Source of the DNA: Selenomonadaceae bacterium UBA3796 | GTDB lineage: Bacteria > Bacillota > Negativicutes > Selenomonadales > Selenomonadaceae | Assembly (NCBI GenBank): GCA_002369175.1 | Contig: DFES01000196.1 | Span: forward strand, 1 to 32,733 | Direction of reading: 5' to 3' | Length of the DNA stretch: 32,733 bases | In this document: piece by piece, positions 23,887-32,424 of the stretch | How the letters are laid out: the number at the start of each line of letters is the position of its first letter | How positions within the stretch are numbered: the first letter of the stretch is position 1 | Made by a program: the position numbers and the translations under genes | Notes under the pieces: model-generated | The model's input: the letters and a program-made list of their open reading frames with translations, nothing else | What the model was told of the DNA's origin: nothing | Database searches by the model: none

Positions 23887-24774
23887 TCAGACCTGCAAAA
23901 ACCGCTTCAGGGATATCGTACTGCCGATGGTTCCGATGATCATCCCGCTCACAATAATCGCCACAGCCACGTAGTTCATAAAAGGATACTGGGGCAGAAG
24001 GGGGAAAAATGCCAGGGTGCTGTAGATCTTCGCCGCCATGGCCGCATAGAAGCTTCGAAGAGCCAGAGCCGCAACGATGCCTCCGATGAATCCCAAAACC
24101 ATGCCCTCCAAAAGAAAGGGCCAGCGAATAAACCAATCCGTTGCCCCCACGTATTTCATGATGGCAATTTCCTTGCGCCGTGCAAAGACCGTGAGGCGTA
24201 TGGTGTTGGAAATGATAAAGAGCGTCGCCCCCGCCAAAAGCACCATGAGCACCAATCCGAAAATCCGCATGAGACGGGTGATATCAAAAAGATGCTCCAC
24301 CACATCCTGCCCGTATTTCGCCTCCTCGACACCTTCCATCTTCCCGATGGCCTCTGCCGCCGTCTGCACCATCTCAGGCAGTTTCACCGTCACCTCAATG
24401 GACTCGGGCAAAGGATTTTTATCCCCCAGTGCGTCCAGAAGATACTTCTGGTCGCCCAGCCGCTCCTTCAACCGCATCATGGCCTCATCCTTGGACACGT
24501 ATTTCACCGATTCGATGCCCTGCATCTCCTGGATATTCCCTTCCACCCTTCTTCGTGTGGAATCCTCGATGTCTTCCCGCAGGTAGACGCTGATCTGAAC
24601 TTGGGACTCCAGACTGGAGGCAAGGCGGTTCATGTTCAGCACAAGGATGAGAAATACCCCCAGGACGAACAGGGATACCGCCACGGTACCGATGGAAGCA
24701 AAGGACATCCAATTGTTGCGTCGAAGGGAAAGGAACACCTCGCGAATAAAATACTCGCTTGTACTAAGCTTCAT
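23887..24774 (-). CDS. ftsX: Cell division ABC transporter permease FtsX
   Basis: A 295-residue permease. A cytoplasmic start (SEYFIREVFLSLRRNNWMSFASIG) leads into TM1 (about 25-47). A periplasmic loop follows (about 50-165, with SSLESQVQISVYLRED and IEVTVKLPEMV), then three more TM segments (about 170-195, 225-245 and 262-285). This is the standard four-TM FtsX layout, transmitting FtsE ATPase cycles to periplasmic peptidoglycan hydrolases. The open frame extends upstream to 24978, but homology starts at the ATG at 24774, behind a run of six G. It overlaps ftsE by 11 bases and ends 12 bases before the M23 gene. Confidence 0.96.
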   Translation of the reverse strand: MKLSTSEYFIREVFLSLRRNNWMSFASIGTVAVSLFVLGVFLILVLNMNRLASSLESQVQISVYLREDIEDSTRRRVEGNIQEMQGIESVKYVSKDEAMMRLKERLGDQKYLLDALGDKNPLPESIEVTVKLPEMVQTAAEAIGKMEGVEEAKYGQDVVEHLFDITRLMRIFGLVLMVLLAGATLFIISNTIRLTVFARRKEIAIMKYVGATDWFIRWPFLLEGMVLGFIGGIVAALALRSFYAAMAAKIYSTLAFFPLLPQYPFMNYVAVAIIVSGMIIGTIGSTISLKRFLQV

Positions 24775-25453
24775 AACCGTATACCCCCCTGGCCTCATCC
24801 CTGACGATATGCCCGTCCTCAATTGCGATGACACGGCGTCGCATGGTGTCCACAATATTCTTATCGTGGGTTGCCATGACAATCGTGGTTCCCGCTGCAT
24901 TGATTCGCTGGAAAATGTCCATGATATCCCAGGAAGTCTCCGGATCCAGGTTTCCCGTGGGCTCATCCGCAATGACAATCGCCGGAGCGTTCACGATGGC
25001 CCGCGCTATAGCCACCCGCTGCTGCTCGCCGCCGGAAAGCTGTGAGGGAAAGGACTTGTACTTGTCCCGAAGTCCCACCACGTCCAGCACGGAATTCACA
25101 CTGCGCTGGATGAGACGCCGCGGAGCCTCAATCACCTCCATGGCAAAGGCCACATTCTCATACACTGTCTTATCGGGGAGGAGACGGTAATCCTGGAAAA
25201 TCACGCCAAGTCCCCGTCTGAGATACGGAACGTCGCTCCGATCCATTTTCACCACGTCCCTGCCGTTCACTTCCAGCACCCCGGAAGACGGCAGAACTTC
25301 ACGGAACAGCATGCGGATAAAAGTGGATTTTCCCGCACCGCTGGCTCCGACAATGAATACAAACTCCCCTTTGCCGATATCCACGCTCACGTGATCCAAC
25401 GCAACGGCGCCGGTATCATCGTATACTTTAGAAACATCCCTCATATGGATCAT
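24764..25453 (-). CDS. ftsE: Cell division ATP-binding protein FtsE
   Basis: A 229-residue ABC ATPase, the normal FtsE length. Walker A GASGAGKS is at 36-43, the Q loop VIFQDYRLL follows, the signature is LSGGEQQR, and Walker B with DEPTG is in IVIADEPTGNLDP, then the H loop MATHD. It powers FtsX in division-site peptidoglycan hydrolysis. The ATG at 25453 follows GGAGGG by about 11 bases; the longer frame is rejected. It is the first gene of the ftsE-ftsX-M23-ctpA operon. Confidence 0.97.
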   Translation of the reverse strand: MIHMRDVSKVYDDTGAVALDHVSVDIGKGEFVFIVGASGAGKSTFIRMLFREVLPSSGVLEVNGRDVVKMDRSDVPYLRRGLGVIFQDYRLLPDKTVYENVAFAMEVIEAPRRLIQRSVNSVLDVVGLRDKYKSFPSQLSGGEQQRVAIARAIVNAPAIVIADEPTGNLDPETSWDIMDIFQRINAAGTTIVMATHDKNIVDTMRRRVIAIEDGHIVRDEARGVYGYEA

Positions 25454-25497
25454 AGGATGAAGATCCCTCCTATCACTCAAGCAACAAAACACTTTTT

Positions 25498-25506
25498 ATT
25501 GTACCA
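25498..25506 (-). promoter_or_regulatory. Extended -10 promoter for ftsE
   Basis: Minus strand: TGG followed by TACAAT (hexamer 25498-25503), an extended -10 about 45 bases upstream of the ftsE start. No good -35 is seen at 17 bases. A -35 region would run up to the edge of the MITE-like element. Confidence 0.55.
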
Positions 25507-25523
25507 TATCTTCATGAAAATAA

Positions 25524-25608
25524 GGAACTGGCAATGAATAAATTTTAAGATAGGACGCGTCTGGAGATTTAGACCAGTCAAATCCAAAATTTATTTATGA
25601 ACAGTTCC
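25524..25608. mobile_element. 85-bp MITE-like element with 23-bp inverted ends and TAA flanks
   Basis: The ends begin GGAACTG and, on the other strand, GGAACTG; extended over 23 bases, 19 match. Both sides are flanked by TAA (25521-25523 and 25609-25611), consistent with a 3-bp target duplication of the TNA type used by some IS5-family elements. It encodes no protein. The parent element is not in the window. Confidence 0.6.
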
Positions 25609-25613
25609 TAAGC

Positions 25614-25642
25614 AAAAAATAAGAGTGTGAAACCACACTCTT
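25614..25642 (-). terminator. Minus-strand intrinsic terminator with no minus-strand gene next to it
   Basis: A perfect 9-bp stem (25621-25629 with 25634-25642, AAGAGTGTG) around a 4-base loop; in the minus direction it is followed by T after A, with six T at 25614-25619. The nearest minus-strand gene upstream is the GT41 gene that ends at 26806, so the transcript it ends would run antisense across the GT2 gene, or a small RNA lies in 25643-25758. Confidence 0.75.
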
Positions 25643-25692
25643 GTGATACCGGCAGAAAAGGAAATTCCCCACCGATTGTCGAATACAACGCT

Positions 25693-25721
25693 GGTTGACG
25701 TTATCTGCGCGCTATCCTATC
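25693..25721 (+). promoter_or_regulatory. Possible promoter of the GT2 gene
   Basis: Plus strand: TTGACG followed at 17 bases by TATCGT, about 40 bases before the ATG at 25759. Only four of six -10 bases match. Positions are read by eye to within a base or two. The rest of 25643-25758 shows no gene. Confidence 0.4.
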
Positions 25722-25758
25722 GTTCGCCCGTTCATAGATAAGAAAGCGAGGAAGAAAC

Positions 25759-26820
25759 ATGAAGCTTGCGGCTTGTTACATCGTCAAAAATGAAGCGAAA
25801 AAACTTGACCGATCCATATTCAGCCTCCGGCACGCAGTTGATGAACTCGTTGTTGTCGATACCGGCTCGACAGATAACACCATGGAAATCGCCAGATCAT
25901 ACAGAGCCAACCTGCTCACTTTCCCATGGCAGGATCACTTCGGAGTGGCAAGAAATTTCGCATTGGAACACGTCGAAAGCCCGTGGATCATCTTTCTGGA
26001 TGCAAATGAGTACTTCCGCCATCCAAAGCAGGTTCGACCAGCCCTACAGGACATTTTGAACGAGAAACCAAATCTCGATGCCATCATGCTCACACGATAT
26101 AATGTCGATACGGATGTCCCGGAAAAAAAACTTCCCTACGACATATCCCTGCGCATCCTGCGAAATGCCCCTGAACTCCGCTACCGGGGGCGCATCCATG
26201 AAATGCTGCAGAAAGCTGGCGGTCAACTGAAGCTTGCATATGCATGCGAGGAACTGTCCCTCATGCACACGGGGTATTCCTCCCTTCAAAGTCCGAGCAA
26301 GAGCCAGAGAAATCTCCGGCTCTTGCAAAAGAATATCGAAGAAAACGGGGCATCCCCCTTCGACCACTACAACCTATCCGTATGCTATTTTGGCATGGGG
26401 GATTACAAAAAAGCACTCGTGCACTCCATGCAGGCACTGGATTCCGACATGCAGCTCATAGGATCCCAAGGTTCTTTGTACCACATCGCCATAGAATCCA
26501 TGCGGCAACTGAACATGTCCCCGGAAGATATGCTCGCTCTTCTGACACAGGCAGCCATCCGTGAACTCCCCTCCCTGCCGGAATTCTATGGAGAGCAGGG
26601 AATGGTTCTCTGCGCCATGGGACGCCTTTTGAAAGCAGAAAATTGCTTCCAAAAGGCCATGGATATGTTTGACCGGTCAAAAGTCAATTACCGACAGGGC
26701 TCCTATTTCACGGAAAAAGCTGCCTCCATCATCTGCACCCGCCTTGGCGAGATTTCCCAAAGCAAAGGAGATACGGCAGCAGCTGCATATTGGTTCAAGC
26801 GCGCCTCAGGAATGGCGTAA
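25759..26820 (+). CDS. Glycosyltransferase family 2 with C-terminal TPR-like repeats
   Basis: A 353-residue protein. Residues 1-110 form a GT-A nucleotide-sugar fold: LAACYIVKNEAKKLDRSI, ELVVVDTGSTDNTMEIA and WIIFLDANEYF. The metal-binding DxD is replaced by D81-A-N83-E, where DADE is common. The 26155-26280 part (RILRNAPELRYRGRIHEML) is typical of the beta-glycosyltransferase group with TPRs. Residues about 195-350 carry TPR-like helices (NLSVCYFGMGDYKKALVHSMQALDSD and two more). The likely role is adding a sugar to a surface or flagellar glycan. AGGAAG precedes the ATG. The 3' end overlaps the convergent GT41 gene by 15 bases. Confidence 0.9.
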   Translation: MKLAACYIVKNEAKKLDRSIFSLRHAVDELVVVDTGSTDNTMEIARSYRANLLTFPWQDHFGVARNFALEHVESPWIIFLDANEYFRHPKQVRPALQDILNEKPNLDAIMLTRYNVDTDVPEKKLPYDISLRILRNAPELRYRGRIHEMLQKAGGQLKLAYACEELSLMHTGYSSLQSPSKSQRNLRLLQKNIEENGASPFDHYNLSVCYFGMGDYKKALVHSMQALDSDMQLIGSQGSLYHIAIESMRQLNMSPEDMLALLTQAAIRELPSLPEFYGEQGMVLCAMGRLLKAENCFQKAMDMFDRSKVNYRQGSYFTEKAASIICTRLGEISQSKGDTAAAAYWFKRASGMA

Positions 26821-28407
26821 GCCTCGTCCTCCCGAAACATATCCCTTGATCCATAGTTTCTGATAGAGTTCCTCCGCCGCATGAATATACCTTTGCATAT
26901 CCATGAGGGGCGAGCTGCGCATCATGCAGCGCAAGTTTTTGTGCAGCATCGCAATCAGCTGCTTGTCCCCTGCCAAAGCAACTGCCCTGGACACATATTC
27001 TTCACAGGATGCCGCCGCCAGCTCTTCCAATCCGATCGTTTTCAAAATGCTATACCCAAAACGTGTCCCCAATCTCTGCCCATATAAGGAAATGACCGGA
27101 ACCCCGGAATAAAGAGCCTCACAGGTGGTGATACAGCCTACATAGGGATAAGTGTCCAGCGCAATATCAATATCCCCATATTCTCTCAGATAATCCCTTG
27201 AGAATCCCCGCATCTCTGTTACTGCATGTTGTATTCCCAATCTTCTGAATCGTTCCCTGACACTCTGCCTGCCTTCCTCACTGTCAAAAATACGGTGCTT
27301 TAAGATCAGTCGGCTTCCCGGCACTCTCCGCAAAATCTCGGACCATGCCAGCAGCATTTCATCCGTAACCTTGCTGAAATTGTTAAAGCACCCAAAGGTT
27401 ACCCCTTCTTGCTTCATACAGGGGGCATCTTTGGCCTCCGGCACCTCCCTGAGAGGAGTGTAGCAGATCCAGCTGTCCATATCGCGCAAGATCCGCTCCG
27501 TGAAATACAGACCCGCAGCTTGGGCATCCCGGCAGCTATTCCGATCCCCCCAGAAGTATTCAATGCACTTCATGCCGGTGCTGTTCACATCACCGATGCC
27601 GGAAATCTGAACGGAAGCAGGATGATAGGCCATAACCGCAAGGCGGTTATCGCTTGTATGCCCGGAAAGATCAAAGAGGATATCGATTTCATCGCTGCGT
27701 ATCAAATGTGCCGCTGCTTCATCGGAAAAGGTGGAAATATCCCTCCATGCCTCCACGGTTCCCTGCATTTTCCTTGTCACCCAGTCATAGGTCTCACATT
27801 TGTTGGAGGCATAGCAATACACCCGGAAATGCTTCCGATCGTGACAGCACAGCAACGTCCACAAAAGATATGCCACGGGATGTTCGCGAAAATCCGGTGA
27901 AAGATAACCGACCCGAAGCCTGTCGTGACGATAAAAACGCAAGGGAAAGGGGACGATATCCTCACACAAGGATCTATATTGGCAGTACAACCTTTGATAC
28001 GCTTCCGGAGGATAATCCGGGATCGAACTGGCAGAAAACAATGCGTTGCTGCATTCCACCCGCTTTCCGGACAAATCCGGCTCGTGCTCGGAAGCCTTCA
28101 TGAAGGCCTCCACTGCTCTGCGGGGCTGTCCCAGCATATGATACGCACTGCCCTGCAAACTCCACATTTCCGCCGCAAGCGCAGGGTCCCTTGCAGGATC
28201 GTTTTCCATAGCATTCAAACTGTCAGACAATATGCCGATTTCCGATACGTATTTCAGCTGAGCCCGGTAAATATACGCTGTCAAAAGATCAAGACGAGGC
28301 CAATAGACTACATTCTCCCGTATTTTCGAGAGTTCCGCCAAAGCCTCGTCGTATCTTTTTTCATGAAAGAACTTCAAAGATTTTTGATAATCTGCAACAA
28401 TATCCAT
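26806..28407 (-). CDS. GT41 (SPINDLY/O-GlcNAc transferase-like) glycosyltransferase
   Basis: A 533-residue protein. TPR-like helices (about 1-150, YDEALAELSKI, SAYHMLGQPRRAVEAFMKASE) precede a GT41 catalytic domain: RVGYLSPDFREHPVAYL with candidate base H176, DILFDLSGHTSDNRL, TFGCFNNFSKV, SRLILKHRIF and DTYPYVGCITTCEALYSGVPVISLYG. Family enzymes transfer sugars from UDP or GDP donors to Ser/Thr of proteins, in bacteria often flagellins or adhesins. It follows csaB after 19 bases in the prfB-csaB operon, so surface-protein glycosylation is the best guess. The 15-base overlap with the convergent GT2 gene leaves no terminator at its end. Confidence 0.93.
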   Translation of the reverse strand: MDIVADYQKSLKFFHEKRYDEALAELSKIRENVVYWPRLDLLTAYIYRAQLKYVSEIGILSDSLNAMENDPARDPALAAEMWSLQGSAYHMLGQPRRAVEAFMKASEHEPDLSGKRVECSNALFSASSIPDYPPEAYQRLYCQYRSLCEDIVPFPLRFYRHDRLRVGYLSPDFREHPVAYLLWTLLCCHDRKHFRVYCYASNKCETYDWVTRKMQGTVEAWRDISTFSDEAAAHLIRSDEIDILFDLSGHTSDNRLAVMAYHPASVQISGIGDVNSTGMKCIEYFWGDRNSCRDAQAAGLYFTERILRDMDSWICYTPLREVPEAKDAPCMKQEGVTFGCFNNFSKVTDEMLLAWSEILRRVPGSRLILKHRIFDSEEGRQSVRERFRRLGIQHAVTEMRGFSRDYLREYGDIDIALDTYPYVGCITTCEALYSGVPVISLYGQRLGTRFGYSILKTIGLEELAAASCEEYVSRAVALAGDKQLIAMLHKNLRCMMRSSPLMDMQRYIHAAEELYQKLWIKGYVSGGRGLRHS

Positions 28408-28426
28408 ATTTTCTCACAAGAACACC

Positions 28427-29533
28427 TTATGTGCCATGAGGTGTATTTCCCATGGCATCCATTGCCAATTCCGCATTGCGCGCAGCAAGCCTCCGAAGTT
28501 CCGACAGAAGGGCTGCATTCTGCTGACGAAAGGCTTCCTTCCCATCCCACTTGCGGCGAACCTCTTCCATGAGCCCCTCTACCGTAATGTCCTCCAGTCC
28601 TCCTGCAATCCTGTCGCCGATGGAATCCATGAAGCGCTCGACCTTCGGGTCATAAGAAACTCCGATCATAGGAACTCCCATGACACCCGCAAAAATCAAG
28701 GCATGAAGACGTATGCTCACCATGAGATCCATACAACCCACAAGGGAAAGGAGTTCACTGGTCGTATACTCATCCTCGAGTACCGTGCATTCTTCTCCTG
28801 CCATCTCCGCTATGGCTTCCGCCACCCTCACATCCTCCGGATACTGCATGGGCAGGAACACCACCCGCGCCCCCAGTTCCTTCACAATGGCATCTGCGAC
28901 CCCCGCCAGGACTTCCTTGTAATGGTTCCAGCCCTTCCATTCCCGCACGGAAATCCCCACCAGCGGCAATGCGTCGTCAGCGTGGTATTTGAAAAGAATG
29001 CGGCGTCCTGCCTCATGACTCACGGGATTGATGGCCAATACGGGGTCTGCTGTGCACTCGATGTGGGGAGAGTGAATGCGAAGGCTCTCCAGCTCCTCCA
29101 GAGAGCCGTGATCGCGCACCGTAATGACATCCACATGATTGCCGAGCCAGCTCATGACCCGCCGAGCAATGGTTCCGTAAATCGGCCCGATGCCCTGCGC
29201 ATAGAGCATCACCCGTGTGCCCAGCATATGAGCGAGGCAGATGATTCCCATGTAATAATAGAGGCTCCTCCCGCTGGTAACATTCTGCAGAAGGCTCCCA
29301 CCGCCGCTGATGAGCAGATCTGCTCTTTTCAAAGCACAGAAAATCTCCGGCAGATCCAGCCAGGAAACTGCCTCTACTCCATGCCGCTTCCTGGTATCCT
29401 CCGGATTCGCCGATATGACGGTAATATTCAGTTGTGGATCAAGTTCGGATAATATCTCGATCATAGCGGCAAGCATTGCCTCGTCGCCGCCGTTTTTCGA
29501 ACCATAATATCCAGAAACCACAATATTATGCAT
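28427..29533 (-). CDS. csaB: Polysaccharide pyruvyl transferase CsaB
   Basis: A 368-residue enzyme that attaches ketal-linked pyruvate to secondary cell-wall polymers so that SLH-domain proteins can bind; in Negativicutes this tethers the outer membrane. Landmarks are VVSGYYGSKNGGDEAMLAAM, DLLISGGGSLLQNVTSGRSLYYY, GTRVMLYAQGIGPI, ITVRDHGSLEEL and the late SIRLHALIFAGVMGVPMIGVSYDPKV with the catalytic-type histidine. The ATG follows TAGGGA by about ten bases. It is 30 bases after the DUF5693 gene in the same operon. Confidence 0.96.
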   Translation of the reverse strand: MHNIVVSGYYGSKNGGDEAMLAAMIEILSELDPQLNITVISANPEDTRKRHGVEAVSWLDLPEIFCALKRADLLISGGGSLLQNVTSGRSLYYYMGIICLAHMLGTRVMLYAQGIGPIYGTIARRVMSWLGNHVDVITVRDHGSLEELESLRIHSPHIECTADPVLAINPVSHEAGRRILFKYHADDALPLVGISVREWKGWNHYKEVLAGVADAIVKELGARVVFLPMQYPEDVRVAEAIAEMAGEECTVLEDEYTTSELLSLVGCMDLMVSIRLHALIFAGVMGVPMIGVSYDPKVERFMDSIGDRIAGGLEDITVEGLMEEVRRKWDGKEAFRQQNAALLSELRRLAARNAELAMDAMGNTPHGT

Positions 29534-29563
29534 GTATGAAATCCCTACTTTGTATTCACGGAA

Positions 29564-31612
29564 TCAGTTTCGTCTCGCTGCGGACATGAGGGTCTGCCAG
29601 CACTGAGCGAGAACCATGGCTACAGCGCCCACTCCCGCTCCCAGAACAATACCGCCAATCCCCCGCATAAAGGACATGTACACAGGCGTGCGCATGTGAG
29701 CAAACGTCTCCACCATGGAACCCTGCCCAATCACAGCAACGATCACCAGGAGGAAGAACACCATGGTAGGCCACTTCCTCTGCCATGCCATAACAGCCAG
29801 CATGAAGGCCGGATGACCTATGAGAAGTTCCTTTGAGCGTGGACGGGCGTAAAAGGCCTGTTCCAGGAAGGCACGGAATTTGAGCTCCGTGCTGGAAACA
29901 GGCATTCCCAGGTTATGCCCGCTGCGGGCAATGAACACAATACCCGCCAGGAGCACAACACCGATTCCCATAAGAGTCTTAACCTTCACAGGCGCATCAA
30001 ATATCTTCCTGAGTTGTTCCGTCATTCCCACCGTATCATCAAATTTCCCATCGAAAATATCAAACCGCTGCAGGAATGCCAGTGCTACGAGAACAAGCGG
30101 CAGAACAAAGGTCAGCTTGATGCCCCGATAGATATTGAATTCCAGAAAATACTCCGTATCGGAAAGAGCACCGGAGAGATAAGCCGCGCCGACATAGGAC
30201 ATCGCCCCTGCCACAAAAAGGGCAAGCGCGGCTGTCACCACGAGCTTTGGCAGCGCCATCTTCACATCGTTCCGGAAGGAGCGCACCCGGTCAAGCTGCC
30301 ATATAACCGCAAGGGCAGGGAAGAGGTTCGCACCGGCAAAAGCCGCCAGAATACGGATCTTGTTCCCGTTCCCCATGAGTACGGGAATGACTGCCAAAGC
30401 GGCGAAAAGGGCAAACAAAACATACTGATACCGTGCATTGGCATTGAGGCGGGGAAAAATCAACGAAAGATAGAGCACGCCTGCAGCAGCCACGCCAAGC
30501 ATCACAAGGGCACGCAGGAATTTACTCGGGTAATATTCCTGGAAGGTACTTGCCGGCCCCAGTGTAAATCCCCTTTCCCGCAGAAGATTTGCCGTGTCCC
30601 GGAAATACTTCATGTTTGTTTCCAGAAGGTTCATATTGGGAGAAGGTGATTCATAGATCCGAAGCAGATCGATACGAATATTGCGTTCCATGTCCGTGTT
30701 GGCCCAGCGCTCCACTGCGGTATCGATCTTGAGCTTGGGCATCTCGTCCCTGGGAATGCTGTAGAGACGGGCAATACGATCATAGCCGAGACCCTTGGCG
30801 ATCTCGCCCATTCCTTCCTGTGGGTAGAACTGGAGCTGTGATGTGGCCTCGATAAGTCCCCAGGTCATATTCCGCTCCCGAAGCTCATCAATGGTAGCCT
30901 GAAGGGCTTTCGTCGAACCCAGGGATTGATTGCCGGAAAAAACGATCTCCGACACCCGTATCCCGTCTAAGCGCCGAAATACCGCCTGAACATCCTCCTT
31001 CGTGCAGCCCTCGTAATTGCTCGGACGGGCAATCACGTAGAATCCCGCCTCGTTCACGGCTTTCATCTCATCCGTGGGAAGCCCCAGATTCATCTTCAGG
31101 AACGACTCATAATGAGCCTTGACGGCAAGAACTTCTCTTCCCGCTAACGAATGGGAGGTCACCCGCTCCTTCCCCAGACGGCGAAGGAGATCCTCCTTGA
31201 CTTCCTTGGAAACGGCCGGATCCTGACCTGTCACATAGACTTCATTCCCCTTGACATTCCCGGATGCGACAAACTCCCTCCACGCGGGATCCGCCAAAGC
31301 GCCGCTTCGATAATTGGAGAGAAGCTCGCTTCCTGAAACTGCGCTTGCCTTGCCATTCTCGTTGAATTTCTTGAAGGTCGTTTCATAAACCGCCAAAGAA
31401 GTGAAGCCCGCCTCTTTCGCCTGAGCCAGCACTTCCTGTGCAGGCAGTCCCTCGCGGTCAGCCAGCTCCAGAAGTCCCTCATAATCAATGGCCATGTCCA
31501 CCTGACGGTTCTGCACTTCGACCTCATGACGCTGGACGCTAATGACGAGAGAAGCAATCAATCCCAGAACAATAAAGACAAGCAGCCAGCGATTATATTT
31601 AAACACTTTCAT
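29564..31612 (-). CDS. DUF5693 family polytopic membrane protein
   Basis: A 682-residue protein. TM1 (about 9-27) is followed by a large extracytoplasmic domain (about 28-370) that reads as a TIM-barrel-like or glycosidase-like fold: MAIDYEGLLELADREGLP, EAGFTSLAVYETTFKKFNENG, GFYVIARPSNYEG and RERNMTWGLIEATSQLQFYP. A C-terminal half follows with roughly eight hydrophobic segments (about 385-665). DUF5693 proteins precede csaB in many Negativicutes and Clostridia, so a part in wall-polymer or envelope assembly is likely, but the activity is unknown. Its ATG overlaps the upstream stop by one base (TAATG). Confidence 0.85.
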   Translation of the reverse strand: MKVFKYNRWLLVFIVLGLIASLVISVQRHEVEVQNRQVDMAIDYEGLLELADREGLPAQEVLAQAKEAGFTSLAVYETTFKKFNENGKASAVSGSELLSNYRSGALADPAWREFVASGNVKGNEVYVTGQDPAVSKEVKEDLLRRLGKERVTSHSLAGREVLAVKAHYESFLKMNLGLPTDEMKAVNEAGFYVIARPSNYEGCTKEDVQAVFRRLDGIRVSEIVFSGNQSLGSTKALQATIDELRERNMTWGLIEATSQLQFYPQEGMGEIAKGLGYDRIARLYSIPRDEMPKLKIDTAVERWANTDMERNIRIDLLRIYESPSPNMNLLETNMKYFRDTANLLRERGFTLGPASTFQEYYPSKFLRALVMLGVAAAGVLYLSLIFPRLNANARYQYVLFALFAALAVIPVLMGNGNKIRILAAFAGANLFPALAVIWQLDRVRSFRNDVKMALPKLVVTAALALFVAGAMSYVGAAYLSGALSDTEYFLEFNIYRGIKLTFVLPLVLVALAFLQRFDIFDGKFDDTVGMTEQLRKIFDAPVKVKTLMGIGVVLLAGIVFIARSGHNLGMPVSSTELKFRAFLEQAFYARPRSKELLIGHPAFMLAVMAWQRKWPTMVFFLLVIVAVIGQGSMVETFAHMRTPVYMSFMRGIGGIVLGAGVGAVAMVLAQCWQTLMSAARRN

Positions 31613-32331
31613 TACAATTCCTCATTCTGCTCCGTCACCATGGGCGATTTGCGCCCTGCCGAAATCATTACTTTGCCATCCTGCATTTCCACCTGCTCAA
31701 ACTTAGCCCCCAAGGGAAGCTTATCCGGCTTCACAATCTGGATATCCCCAAAGAAATTATCCAGACTGAGCTTTCCCGGGAAGACATTCTTCACCTGAAG
31801 CTTTGTCATGCGGAAGTACAGGGCACCGCTGTCCTCCAGCACCACTCCGGTCATCTCCGCATCTGCCATGCGCCCGAAGACCTTGATGTTCGCTGTCACC
31901 AGCACAGCCTCCGGCGTAATCTTCACCTGAACATTCTCAAGCTTTTCCACACGACGGCTGATGAGCTCCTTGAGGTTAAGCTCCGTAACAATGCCCCGAA
32001 GCGCCAACTGATCCGTTGACCGGATTTCCAGAACGCCGTCGCTTACAAGGCGGGGAATATCCACGCGGACACCCTCTCCCTCAGCCAGCAGCTCATCCAC
32101 GTAGATCTCTCCCAGCTTTGCCGAATGAGCGATAACCCGAAGATGATCCACATGTCCGGCAGCTGTCATAAAATTCGGCGCAGAGGAAAGATTCACCACC
32201 ACATCATGGGTAGCAAGGCGTTCCGACAAGTGTTTCTGCAACGTGGACGCTAAAAGATTTGGCAGGATGAATTCGCCAAACATGGTTAATATTATGAAGA
32301 GAATGCCTAAAATAGTCAAGCCCTTTCGCAA
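31612..32331 (-). CDS. DUF2993 (LmeA-like) phospholipid-binding membrane-anchored protein
   Basis: A protein of about 239 residues with an N-terminal membrane anchor (GLTILGILFIILTMFGEFILP) followed by a beta-rich periplasmic domain (about 45-240), with HLSERLATHDVVVNLSSAPNF, GHVDHLRVIAHSAKLGEIYVDELLAEGEG and KLQVKNVFPGKLSLDNFFGDIQIV. DUF2993/LmeA-type proteins bind lipids in the envelope; here lipid transport or outer-membrane maintenance is plausible. The frame opens at a GTG at 32421, but a TTG at 32331 has AGGGGTG just upstream and starts right before the anchor, so it is preferred; both remain possible. It overlaps DUF5693 by one base. Confidence 0.8.
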   Translation of the reverse strand: MRKGLTILGILFIILTMFGEFILPNLLASTLQKHLSERLATHDVVVNLSSAPNFMTAAGHVDHLRVIAHSAKLGEIYVDELLAEGEGVRVDIPRLVSDGVLEIRSTDQLALRGIVTELNLKELISRRVEKLENVQVKITPEAVLVTANIKVFGRMADAEMTGVVLEDSGALYFRMTKLQVKNVFPGKLSLDNFFGDIQIVKPDKLPLGAKFEQVEMQDGKVMISAGRKSPMVTEQNEEL

Positions 32332-32424
32332 ATTATCACCCCTACGAAAACAGTCCGTTGCCAGCGCCAGCTCCTTATGGAAAAATTCCACCAGCACACT
32401 GCAACGGTCCTGTTTCAACACACT

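Noticed and set aside
22870..24804. 644-codon plus-strand ORF opposite the M23 and ftsX genes
   Set aside because: It is antisense to two certain genes and rich in His/Leu as expected for a shadow frame.
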